Shown here piece after piece: positions 1-6,657 of a DNA stretch of 7,035 nucleotides; the stretch's first letter is position 1, and each line of letters starts with the position of its first letter. A program made the position numbers and the translations under genes. Source of the DNA: Candidatus Omnitrophota bacterium. GTDB lineage: Bacteria > Omnitrophota > Gorgyraeia > S143-82. A model generated the notes under the pieces. That model did no database searches and was not told the origin of the DNA. It saw only the letters and a list, made by a program, of their open reading frames with translations. The DNA lies in the NCBI GenBank assembly GCA_027065215.1, contig JAMOOT010000294.1, positions 1 to 7,035 of the forward strand. The letters run 5' to 3'.

Positions 1-711
1 TTTACGCATAAGTTGCCTTGCTGCCTCATCCACCTCTTCCATAGAAACTAATTTTCTACCAACTGCTTCACTCAATTCCTTTCGATTGGGAGTAATAACA
101 TCGGCACCTTTATAGAAAGTAAAATGCTCCCGTTTAGGATCAACAGTAACGATTTTCCCCCTGCGATGAACCTCAGGAATCAACTTGGACAGAAAAGACT
201 GAGAGATCACACCCTTTCCGTAATCCTCAATGATCACTGCAGAAACATCATCCAATCGAGCAAAGATATTCTCTAACAGTTGTGATTCCTCTGCATCACT
301 TAAATCCAAGACTTCTTCCCTATCTATCCTAACCACCTGTTGATTATGAGCCACTATTCTGGTCTTAACTGTAGTAGGGCGACTTGAACTGGTAATCACT
401 TCCCTGATATCCACGCCCTCTTTTTTTAACAAAGAAAGCAGCCGACGCGCATAATGATCCTTTCCTACTACTCCACAAAGAATGGCATTACCGCCAAGAG
501 AACTTATATTTCGTGCCACATTTGCCGCACCTCCCGGCATAGATGTCTCTTCTCTCACCCATACCACTGGAACAGGGGCCTCTGGAGAAATGCGTTCAAC
601 CTCTCCCCATACAAATTCATCCAACATTAAATCCCCTACGACCATAACATTAGCTGAGGGCAAAGCAGAAACGACTTCCTTAAAACGGGAAAGATTAAGC
701 AACCTCTTCAT
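1..711 (-). CDS. hldE: D-glycero-beta-D-manno-heptose-7-phosphate kinase (HldE/RfaE domain I), C-terminus cut by window edge
   Basis: This PfkB/ribokinase-family kinase phosphorylates heptose-7-phosphate at C1 in the cytoplasm, a step in making the ADP-heptose used for LPS inner core. It starts at ATG 711 and is open for 237 codons to the left edge, so roughly the last quarter of the kinase domain (usually 310-330 aa) is missing. Hallmarks seen are VVGDLMLDEF near residues 24-33, ERISPEAPVPV at 39-49, the ribokinase signature PGGAANVARN at 59-68, VDPKR at 190-194 and ITPNRKE at 206-212. The ISPEAPVPV block is characteristic of RfaE rather than ribokinase or fructokinase. The start overlaps the end of glyA by 17 bp and has a GAGGT ribosome site five bases upstream, inside glyA, so translation is probably coupled. 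Whether an adenylyltransferase domain is fused downstream, as in bifunctional HldE, cannot be seen; a kinase-only form would be called hldA or rfaE1. Confidence 0.93.
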   Translation of the reverse strand, partial: MKRLLNLSRFKEVVSALPSANVMVVGDLMLDEFVWGEVERISPEAPVPVVWVREETSMPGGAANVARNISSLGGNAILCGVVGKDHYARRLLSLLKKEGVDIREVITSSSRPTTVKTRIVAHNQQVVRIDREEVLDLSDAEESQLLENIFARLDDVSAVIIEDYGKGVISQSFLSKLIPEVHRRGKIVTVDPKREHFTFYKGADVITPNRKELSEAVGRKLVSMEEVDEAARQLMRK

Positions 712-1972
712 CAACCACCTCTCTTACCCACTCTGGATAAAGAGGAAAGGCCTTGGTCAACTCCAACACTTCCCCTCTAACCTTCTCGATCACTTCATCC
801 GAGGGATTGGAAAGAACTCTATCTATCAACTTCGCTATTTGAGACATCTCTTCCTCTTTCATCCCACGAGTGGTTACAGCAGGAGTCCCTATTCTTATTC
901 CACTTGCCACCATTGGTGAGTTCTGATCAAACGGAATAAGATTCTTATTAACCGTAATCCCAGCCAAGTCAAGATAATTGGCAGCATCTTTTCCTGTAAT
1001 TCCACGAGACTTAAAGACATCTATCATAAACAAGTGGTTATCCGTTCCCCCAGAGACCAATCGATAACCCATCGAAAGGAATTCTTCCGCCATCGCTTTA
1101 GCATTCTTTACTATCTGTTGCTGATACTCCTTAAACTCATCACTCAAAGCCTCTTTAAGGGCTACTGCCTTAGCCGCAATCACATGCATAAGCGGACCAC
1201 CTTGAATCCCAGGGAATACTCTACTATTCATCTTTCTGGCAAACTCTGACTTTGATAAGATCATACCACCTCTTGGTCCTCGCAAGGTCTTATGGGTAGT
1301 TGTGGTAACAAATTGGGCATAAGGAACAGGAGAAGGATGCAATCCAGCAGCAACTAACCCAGCAATATGGGCCATATCTACAAAGAGGTATGCCCCAACT
1401 TCATCTGCAATTTCTTTAAACTTCGCAAAATCAATAATCCGTGGATAGGCAGAAGCCCCAGCAAGTATGAGTTTAGGCCTATGCTTTATGGCCAAATCCC
1501 TTATCTCATCATAATCCAACTGTTCTGTATCCCTATTTACTCCATAAGAGACAATCTTGTATACCTTCCCGGAAAAATTAAGCGGATGCCCATGAGTAAG
1601 GTGCCCTCCACAAGCCAAATCCATAGCCAAGACCGTATCACCCGGTTCAAGCGCCGTCATATACACTGCCATGTTAGCCTGAGAACCGGAATGAGGCTGG
1701 ACATTGACATATTCCGCGCCAAAGAGTTGCTTTGCTCGCTCTATCGCTAAACGTTCTACTATATCTACAAACTCACACCCGTTATACCATCGGGCTGCAG
1801 GATACCCCTCAGCATATTTATTGGTCATAACTGAGCCCTGAGCCTCCATTACTGCAATGGAGGCAAAATTTTCACTTGCGATCAGTTCAATATTGCTTTC
1901 TTGCCGTAACAATTCCTTAACCAAGGCTTGATAAACCTCTGAATCCACCCTCTTCACATGGCTCCATAACAT
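695..1972 (-). CDS. glyA: Serine hydroxymethyltransferase
   Basis: This PLP enzyme interconverts serine plus tetrahydrofolate with glycine plus methylene-tetrahydrofolate in the cytoplasm and is the main source of one-carbon units. The 425-residue product has the length of bacterial GlyA. Visible motifs include IELIASENF near the N-terminus, TNKYAEGYP, QPHSGSQAN, GGHLTHG, the cofactor-binding VDMAHIAGLVAAG, and TTTTHKTLRGPRGG, whose Lys (about residue 228 with this start) forms the PLP Schiff base. The open frame reaches a TTG at 1993, but AGGAGGT at 1979-1985 lies inside that extension. It is six bases before the ATG at 1972, whereas the ATG at 1978 abuts it with no spacer, so 1972 is chosen. 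The stop overlaps the hldE start. A plausible promoter lies about 80 bp upstream, which makes glyA the first gene of its own unit. Nothing in the protein looks unusual. Confidence 0.97.
   Translation of the reverse strand: MLWSHVKRVDSEVYQALVKELLRQESNIELIASENFASIAVMEAQGSVMTNKYAEGYPAARWYNGCEFVDIVERLAIERAKQLFGAEYVNVQPHSGSQANMAVYMTALEPGDTVLAMDLACGGHLTHGHPLNFSGKVYKIVSYGVNRDTEQLDYDEIRDLAIKHRPKLILAGASAYPRIIDFAKFKEIADEVGAYLFVDMAHIAGLVAAGLHPSPVPYAQFVTTTTHKTLRGPRGGMILSKSEFARKMNSRVFPGIQGGPLMHVIAAKAVALKEALSDEFKEYQQQIVKNAKAMAEEFLSMGYRLVSGGTDNHLFMIDVFKSRGITGKDAANYLDLAGITVNKNLIPFDQNSPMVASGIRIGTPAVTTRGMKEEEMSQIAKLIDRVLSNPSDEVIEKVRGEVLELTKAFPLYPEWVREVVDEEVA
717..721 (-). promoter_or_regulatory. Ribosome binding site of hldE inside glyA
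   Basis: On the minus strand GAGGT lies five bases before the ATG at 711, within the last codons of glyA. It supports that start and a coupled glyA-hldE translation unit. Confidence 0.6.
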
Positions 1973-1978
1973 CTCCAT

Positions 1979-1985
1979 ACCTCCT
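1979..1985 (-). promoter_or_regulatory. Ribosome binding site that fixes the glyA start
   Basis: A full AGGAGGT on the minus strand is followed by a six-base spacer and the ATG at 1972. Its position inside the longest open frame shows that the upstream TTG at 1993 is not the start. Confidence 0.8.
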
Positions 1986-1993
1986 ATTGTCAA

Positions 1994-2149
1994 CTAATGT
2001 AACAAGACAAAAATCAAATTATGTTTTCTCAAAATTTTAACTAAACAGGCTTAGATTTAATATTATCTCACAAGGTTAATTACATTTGAACCCTATTATA
2101 CAACCAAAGATTTCTCTTTTACTCCAACCTAACCAAGTATAGTAGATCC
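1994..2149. other. Intergenic region between the radical SAM block and glyA
   Basis: This is the only gap in an otherwise overlapping gene array. It is strongly AT-rich, contains no credible small ORF on either strand, and shows no GC-rich hairpin followed by a T run. If the upstream block terminates here, termination is probably Rho-dependent or through a weak structure; otherwise transcription reads through into glyA. It contains the putative promoter described at 2062-2090. Confidence 0.6.
2062..2090 (-). promoter_or_regulatory. Putative sigma70-type promoter for glyA-hldE, extended -10
   Basis: Minus-strand TTCAAA (2085-2090) is followed after exactly 17 bases by GATAAT (2062-2067), which is preceded by TGA and so forms an extended -10 (TGnGATAAT). 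The -10 matches consensus at five of six positions and the -35 at four of six. Transcription would begin near 2055, leaving an 80-base leader before glyA. The region is AT-rich, so chance matches are possible. No operator or riboswitch was recognised in the leader. Confidence 0.4.
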
Positions 2150-3070
2150 CTAATACAACGTTGGGTTAACCTTTACCTCATTATAGGCCAAACTGGCCTC
2201 ATTACAAAAGGCACATACATCCGTCGGGACCTTTATTAAGGAAAGACGATTTTCTATAAGCATACACCTCAATTCTTTTAAATCTGCGGCGGAAAGAAAA
2301 TTCCCTGCCCACATCTGACGGGAACAAACTGAAATGCAAAGGAATGGATCAACCACAAGACCTTTTCCCAAATTTGGACACTTATTAGGTGGAGAAAACA
2401 TATATGGAAGAATTTGCAATAAATCTCCAATATTTGTCATCTTCACAACCCTCCTATCTCTCAAGCACAACCTGAACAAAAATGCCCTCAATTTCTCTAA
2501 GGCCTGTATCGAGAATGTTTCCCCCTCATTTGAACTAATTGGACGAGCAACAGAAATGTGCACATATATACCACAATTAGCAAAGTATTCCACGACATCC
2601 AAAAGGCCTCGCACTGTAAATGGGCTAAGTACAAAATTTATTTCCAAATTCTCCGTTACATCTCGAATACACATTATATTATCCCTTACCTTCTCCCACA
2701 ACGGCCTCCCATGAAAATCCTGATATCTCCTTCCTGTCCCGGTCAAGGTAATGTATATTCTATCCACTATTTGAGATATTGCTCTCCAATCAATATCAAT
2801 AGAAGCGTTGGAGAACAATTCTACTTCCAAACCCAAAGATTTTGCCATTTGAACAACGGGAAAAAGGTTCGGATAAAGTGTGGGCTCTCCCCTTCCAGAG
2901 AGTCCTATTGTCTTAATCCCTAACTGCGACATCATCTTGATTAACTCACTAAGTTGAGGGAACGGGAAAAAAGATGGTTTTGGAGGTCTCACAAGCGGAG
3001 AATGATATGGACAAAAAATACACCTAAGATTGCACTCCGAAATTAGATCTACCAACAAATATTCAACCAC
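2150..3070 (-). CDS. Radical SAM protein with C-terminal Cys cluster (third of three)
   Basis: This 306-residue protein is expected to cleave S-adenosylmethionine with a [4Fe-4S] cluster to start radical chemistry on an unknown substrate. The cluster ligands are C13, C17 and C20 in ECNLRCIFC, directly at the N-terminus. SGRGEP at 58-63 is the SAM-binding GGEP-like motif, here with Arg. The tail has C231, C245 and C249 plus the pair C286/C289, consistent with one auxiliary iron-sulfur cluster in a SPASM or twitch-like domain. It starts at GTG 3070, overlapping the preceding gene by 8 bp (GTGGTTGA), with only a weak purine-rich ribosome site. It is a distant paralogue of that neighbour: 12 of 28 residues are identical between its 144-171 and the neighbour's 174-201. 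The substrate is unknown; a maturase of a peptide or a sugar/cyclitol dehydrogenase or deaminase are both possible. It is the last gene of the block. Confidence 0.85.
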   Translation of the reverse strand: MVEYLLVDLISECNLRCIFCPYHSPLVRPPKPSFFPFPQLSELIKMMSQLGIKTIGLSGRGEPTLYPNLFPVVQMAKSLGLEVELFSNASIDIDWRAISQIVDRIYITLTGTGRRYQDFHGRPLWEKVRDNIMCIRDVTENLEINFVLSPFTVRGLLDVVEYFANCGIYVHISVARPISSNEGETFSIQALEKLRAFLFRLCLRDRRVVKMTNIGDLLQILPYMFSPPNKCPNLGKGLVVDPFLCISVCSRQMWAGNFLSAADLKELRCMLIENRLSLIKVPTDVCAFCNEASLAYNEVKVNPTLY

Positions 3071-4076
3071 TTTTCTCTCTCTTCCTTACCTCTTTCTCTA
3101 CCCAACTCAATAATAACCCCTCAGCACAATAATTACAGTGATGACAATTTCTCGGATTCAAATGAGTAAGGGAATCCCGTTTCTTTTGGGCATTAGGAGA
3201 AAACCAGAGAGTTTTAAAGTCCTCCTGCCACTCAGCAAATTGGGTACCCGGATGTTGACAGCAAAAGTGTATTCCTCCAAAGACATCTATAAAACAATGG
3301 AACCAACCTATAAAACATCTGCTGAAAGAAAAAGGAGACGTCTTTTCTACAAACCAAATTGCATTTGTACCTTGTGGATATAATGAATGGATTTGGCGTA
3401 AGACTGGTTTAAACTCTTTCTCAGATTCAAAGAACAACCCCTTAGGTAAATCCTCTCCGTAAACCATAACAAACTCTACCCCTATTCCCAACCTCTTTGC
3501 TAATTCAGTAACCTCAAAGGCATACCTTAAAGTAGGTCTTGAGAGAACAAAATCTATGTCTACACTGGTATGAGACCCATTATCCCTAATAAAGTTAACT
3601 AAACTAATTAGATTCCTTACTACCTGACTCGCAAGATCTCTTCCATGGATCAACTTGTAATTAGAAAAAGAGCAAAAATTTACACCAATTGAATCCGCTT
3701 TAGATAGCGAGTTCAAAACATCCTCTGTTAAAATTGTCAGGTTAGTAGAAATATTAACTTTTATCCCTAAATCAACTAATTCCTGAATAAACCTTTTGAA
3801 ATAGGAATGGAGTATCGGCTCTCCATCGCCCGAGACATTTACCTCTTCAAGCCCCAAAGGGACAAGCGACTTTATTGTTTTTAATACCCTATTCAAACAA
3901 AGTTCACACTGAGGGAAATGTCTAACCAATTTAGACTGGGATCTACAAAAAACACAGTTCAGATTACAAACGCTATTTATGTCAACCGTAACTATCTTTG
4001 GCCCGAGTTGAACTCTTCCTTTGAGTATATCCGATATCCTCTCCCAATCTAATTCACTTGGGCTAAACGAATCCAT
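3063..4076 (-). CDS. Radical SAM protein with Cys-rich C-terminal domain (second of three)
   Basis: This 337-residue radical SAM protein carries its cluster motif C37, C41, C44 in VCNLNCVFC and a SAM-binding SGDGEP at 82-87. About 30 residues precede the barrel. An extra CxxC (C57, C60) follows soon after the cluster motif. The C-terminal domain is rich in Cys: C254, C261, adjacent C272 and C273, then CHHCNYC with C311, C314 and C317, enough for one or two auxiliary [4Fe-4S] clusters in a SPASM-like arrangement. The ATG at 4076 lies inside the kinase gene (14 bp overlap). A stop codon seven codons upstream in the same frame, with no start codon in between, makes this the only credible start, although the ribosome site is weak (AAGG). 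The last codons overlap the next radical SAM gene, its paralogue. The reaction is unknown; the pairing suggests consecutive or cooperative steps of one pathway. Confidence 0.85.
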   Translation of the reverse strand: MDSFSPSELDWERISDILKGRVQLGPKIVTVDINSVCNLNCVFCRSQSKLVRHFPQCELCLNRVLKTIKSLVPLGLEEVNVSGDGEPILHSYFKRFIQELVDLGIKVNISTNLTILTEDVLNSLSKADSIGVNFCSFSNYKLIHGRDLASQVVRNLISLVNFIRDNGSHTSVDIDFVLSRPTLRYAFEVTELAKRLGIGVEFVMVYGEDLPKGLFFESEKEFKPVLRQIHSLYPQGTNAIWFVEKTSPFSFSRCFIGWFHCFIDVFGGIHFCCQHPGTQFAEWQEDFKTLWFSPNAQKKRDSLTHLNPRNCHHCNYCAEGLLLSWVEKEVRKREKSG

Positions 4077-4908
4077 AACTAACCATTGCCTTTCTTAATA
4101 AAATAAAGCCTTCCTTTAATTCCTCTTTATTTCTTTCCCGTTTCCCTTCCTCTAAAGTAAAAATAGCCGGGAGCCATGTAGAATAAAACTCTACCCTCTG
4201 TAACTCATTTGTAGAAAGTTGGTAAATATGCAACCAAGACTTATTTTTCCCAGAGGAATAATATAGAAAAGCAAGATCATAAACTGGGTCAGAAAAGAAA
4301 GAATCGCTCCAATCTATCATCCAAAACCTATTTTTCCCATCTACAATTATATGGCGAAACACTAAATCTCCATGAAGAAATACAGGAGTAAACTCCTCTA
4401 TAAAGATATCGTCTATGAGACATATAACCTTTTTGATTTTGCTAAAAGATAAAAATGGGGACAAACCTAACTTCACCCATTCTACTAATTGATCTTTCCA
4501 AGAAACTAAGACATACCGTTCTAATCTGCAATCTTTCAATGTTTCCCACTTTAGCGTACCCATCAAGCAGAGAACTTTTCTTAACTGAGGGATAAGGAAT
4601 TCAACTTTCCTTTTATGAAACCTATCTAAACTTCTCCCCAATATAAACTCCTCTACCAAAGTAGCAGATCTTTCATCCCATTCCAAAAGAGACGGCACTG
4701 GCAGACCAAAATCTTTGAGTTTCGGGAGAAGACTTGCTTCTTTAACCAATTCTCTATAAGCAAAATCCCTTTTGGGCCGTTTTAGGATCTTTTTTTTATC
4801 CAATGATAGATATACCCAACAGTCTCCCTCATAGTGGAGCAAAGCATATTTTTCTCCATTATAGGTTATAATCTTGGACATACCCATGATAGGCAAGACA
4901 TCCACCAC
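4063..4908 (-). CDS. APH/choline-kinase-fold small-molecule phosphotransferase
   Basis: This 281-residue protein belongs to the aminoglycoside phosphotransferase/choline kinase-like fold, cytosolic ATP- or GTP-dependent kinases of sugars, aminoglycosides, choline or homoserine. The N-lobe shows KKKILKRPKR (38-47), likely with the nucleotide-binding Lys, and RELVKEASLLPKL (52-64) with the helix C Glu. The hinge is LVEEFILGRSL at 84-94. The catalytic loop is LHGDLVFRHII (178-188), with catalytic D181 and His186 where many members have the Mg-binding Asn; a His here occurs in some branches of this family. MIDWSDS (197-203) supplies the second metal-binding Asp, D199. The start is GTG 4908, or the adjacent GTG 4905, behind AGGAGGT at 4913-4919, all inside the last 50 bp of the preceding radical SAM gene. 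The context suggests phosphorylation of a pathway intermediate or self-protection against the product; drug resistance need not be assumed. Confidence 0.8.
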   Translation of the reverse strand: MVDVLPIMGMSKIITYNGEKYALLHYEGDCWVYLSLDKKKILKRPKRDFAYRELVKEASLLPKLKDFGLPVPSLLEWDERSATLVEEFILGRSLDRFHKRKVEFLIPQLRKVLCLMGTLKWETLKDCRLERYVLVSWKDQLVEWVKLGLSPFLSFSKIKKVICLIDDIFIEEFTPVFLHGDLVFRHIIVDGKNRFWMIDWSDSFFSDPVYDLAFLYYSSGKNKSWLHIYQLSTNELQRVEFYSTWLPAIFTLEEGKRERNKEELKEGFILLRKAMVSYGFV

Positions 4909-5788
4909 ACTTACCTCCTATACCCAAGTCAGAGACATAGCGAAATTTTTCAACATCAATCCCAGAAAAAATATCTCCTACTGGATCCAAGTACAAACAT
5001 GAGAAGATCCTACCTTCAGAGGTCACAAACAAAAATTTTGATGGAACATTGCAAGAATTAATCTCCAAGAACCCTTCCTTAAAATATTTCCTCATCAGGT
5101 CTAAGGCAAAGAAAAAATATCTATTGCCCTTTAACCACTTCTGGCCCATTGCCTCTCGATAAACTATCTCCAACTGTTCACTGACCGCCTCAGAATCCGG
5201 GCATAAATCTCTACCCGGAGAAAAACGATGATAATACACATTTACTACCTCATAAGGCTTAAAGTAGATAGGCATCTCCAATTCTTTGGCAATACGCCAG
5301 ACCTTGATTGTCTCAAACTGATTTAAAGAGGTAATCACCATCTTCAGAGAACACTTCACTTTTTTTCTCTTTGCCCACAAAATAAACTTTAGTGCTCGGT
5401 CAAAACTCCCATCCACCCCTCGCTGCCTGTCATGAACTTCTTTTACACCATCCAAACTTACAGTAATGCTAATCAATGGGAGGAACTTTTCTAACCTCTC
5501 TAATTTCTCCCTTGCTATGTCCAAAGTCCCATTAGTAGATATGTGGATAAATGTTACCTTCCCCCTTAATCGCTGGGCCAGTAAGTATCTTAGAAAATCA
5601 TCAAAATTTGGCCACAGAAAAGGCTCCCCACCAGTAAGAGAAAGCCCAACTGGAAAAAACGGTTCAATAAATTTCTTTACTGGCTCCAGCGGTAAATCAA
5701 TAGACTCTCTCCATAATGAACAAATTCTACATCTGAGATTGCACCGAGTGGTCAACTCTAAGGTTATTTCTTCTATCTCATTTACCAC
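4859..5788 (-). CDS. Radical SAM enzyme with twitch/SPASM-like tail (first of three)
   Basis: This 309-residue protein has a canonical radical SAM N-terminus: ELTTRCNLRCRIC with C16, C20 and C23 as [4Fe-4S] ligands, LTGGEP at 51-56 as the SAM amino-group motif, HISTNG near 82-87 and VSLDG at 110-114. The C-terminus carries C246, C264 and a CGGC pair, C294 and C297. The spacing C-x17-C...C-x2-C resembles the single auxiliary cluster of twitch-domain enzymes such as BtrN, or a reduced SPASM domain. The frame is open to a GTG at 5827, but GGAGGAAT at 5793-5800 sits seven bases before GTG 5788, which also overlaps the preceding stop by 7 bp (GTGGTAA), so 5788 is chosen. It is the most typical of the three radical SAM proteins. 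The family fits peptide maturases, anaerobic sulfatase maturases and cyclitol dehydrogenases; the sugar-type aminotransferase nearby favours a small molecule, as inference only. Confidence 0.88.
   Translation of the reverse strand: MVNEIEEITLELTTRCNLRCRICSLWRESIDLPLEPVKKFIEPFFPVGLSLTGGEPFLWPNFDDFLRYLLAQRLRGKVTFIHISTNGTLDIAREKLERLEKFLPLISITVSLDGVKEVHDRQRGVDGSFDRALKFILWAKRKKVKCSLKMVITSLNQFETIKVWRIAKELEMPIYFKPYEVVNVYYHRFSPGRDLCPDSEAVSEQLEIVYREAMGQKWLKGNRYFFFALDLMRKYFKEGFLEINSCNVPSKFLFVTSEGRIFSCLYLDPVGDIFSGIDVEKFRYVSDLGIGGKCGGCLAYHGYVQDYNL
4913..4919 (-). promoter_or_regulatory. Ribosome binding site of the kinase gene, inside the preceding coding region
   Basis: AGGAGGT on the minus strand precedes GTG 4908 by four bases and GTG 4905 by seven. 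It is formed by the Gly-Gly-Lys codons just before the CGGC motif of the upstream radical SAM protein. It argues for the early GTG start rather than the ATG codons at 4887 or 4881. Confidence 0.7.
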
Positions 5789-6657
5789 AATAATTCCTCC
5801 AAATCTAAATCGAGGGCAGTGAGACACCCAGATATCTTCCCGTCAGGATATGCTCGTAAGTATCGCATGCCTTCTATATTAAAATTGAATTTCAATTGTG
5901 TAGGCACATTTTTTCCACTGCAACCGTAGATTAAATCAGCAAATTCCTTATCCTCATAATTAACTGTAGAAGACACCAAAAGTGGCAATAATCTATCCGA
6001 CCTACATATCCAATCAAGAATTACTATCCTATCACTTTCCTCATCTACTCGATAAACCATCTTCCCTATCTCTTCATCACCAAGACGGATCTGAACATAG
6101 TTATAGTATTGCGCAATCGGACAATTCACCAATCTATCCTCGTAGTAAGAAGGTGCAAAAAGACGAGAGGTCCAGTTTGCAGTCAAGAGATAATCCGAGG
6201 ATGAAACTGGCAGCACTGAAATTCTTTTCGTCTTTTCTCTTCCTCGAGACAACAGATACACAACACCAACAATTTTGTATCCGGCCTTTGCCATTGTTTT
6301 ATCCAACTCTGGTTCACAAACCACCCAATTTCTTTTTCCCGAGGCTCTTACCTTACGCGTATAGGAAATCAATATCCTTGCAAAACTCCAACGCCCCTTA
6401 GGCTGGTAAGCAAAAATGGAAACAGCATCGGCTCCCCAACTTTGCCCCTTATATTCACCTTTTCTATCTTGAATTAGTACTCCTAGTGCATCTGTATCAT
6501 CATAAAAAAGCGTAGCTCTACCCCGAGAATATTTCCAGTGGATATAATCCTCAAATCGCACTCGGAAAAGGAATTTTCGGGAAATAAAATCTACCTTCCT
6601 CTCTAACTCCACCAACACTGGTAACAATTTCCTGCTATAAAAGGCCTTTTTCACCAC
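5782..6657 (-). CDS. Unrecognised protein, possibly GNAT-like acyltransferase
   Basis: I do not firmly recognise this 291-residue protein. It has no signal peptide, membrane segment or metal-binding Cys cluster, so it is likely cytosolic. Around residues 55-135 an alternation of predicted strands (LGVLIQDR, DAVSIFAYQ, NWVVCEPEL) ends in KAGYKIVGVVYLL (124-136), reminiscent of the late part of a GNAT domain. A second block, about 189-245, has GKMVYRVDEESDRIVILDWIC followed by a helix, again like the acetyl-CoA-binding strand order of FemAB/GNAT-type proteins. No clear acetyl-CoA loop (Q/RxxGxG/A) is visible, so this is a weak call. The frame reaches TTG 6672, but GGAG at 6665-6668 is seven bases before GTG 6657, which is preferred. 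It overlaps the aminotransferase by 23 bp and the radical SAM start by 7 bp, so it belongs to the same operon and perhaps modifies the amine made by the aminotransferase. Confidence 0.6.
   Translation of the reverse strand: MVKKAFYSRKLLPVLVELERKVDFISRKFLFRVRFEDYIHWKYSRGRATLFYDDTDALGVLIQDRKGEYKGQSWGADAVSIFAYQPKGRWSFARILISYTRKVRASGKRNWVVCEPELDKTMAKAGYKIVGVVYLLSRGREKTKRISVLPVSSSDYLLTANWTSRLFAPSYYEDRLVNCPIAQYYNYVQIRLGDEEIGKMVYRVDEESDRIVILDWICRSDRLLPLLVSSTVNYEDKEFADLIYGCSGKNVPTQLKFNFNIEGMRYLRAYPDGKISGCLTALDLDLEELLW
5796..5800 (-). promoter_or_regulatory. Ribosome binding site that fixes the first radical SAM start
   Basis: GGAGG on the minus strand lies seven bases before GTG 5788. This shows that the 13-residue N-terminal extension of the open frame, back to 5827, is probably not translated as part of this protein. 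Confidence 0.7.

Noticed and set aside
1973..1993. TTG at 1993 as the glyA start
   Set aside because: It would place the perfect AGGAGGT ribosome site inside the coding region; the ATG at 1972 is correctly spaced from it.
2095..2100. Perfect minus-strand TATAAT as the glyA promoter -10
   Set aside because: No reasonable -35 hexamer lies 16 to 18 bases upstream; the candidate at 2062-2090 has both boxes with 17-base spacing.
1994..2149. A RiPP precursor peptide or small RNA in the only intergenic gap
   Set aside because: No short ORF with a start and ribosome site and no stable hairpin could be found by eye. A precursor gene outside the window remains possible.
1994..2149. Intrinsic terminator after the last radical SAM gene
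   Set aside because: No GC-rich inverted repeat followed by a T run on the minus strand was found.
5789..5827. GTG at 5827 as start of the first radical SAM gene
   Set aside because: The extension overlaps the preceding gene by 46 bp and contains the GGAGG site that properly serves GTG 5788.
482..6401. Several plus-strand open frames of 71 to 145 codons (for example at 482-919, 1367-1750, 2334-2714 and 5982-6401)
   Set aside because: They lie antisense to well-supported minus-strand genes, have low-complexity unrecognisable products and lack convincing ribosome sites.
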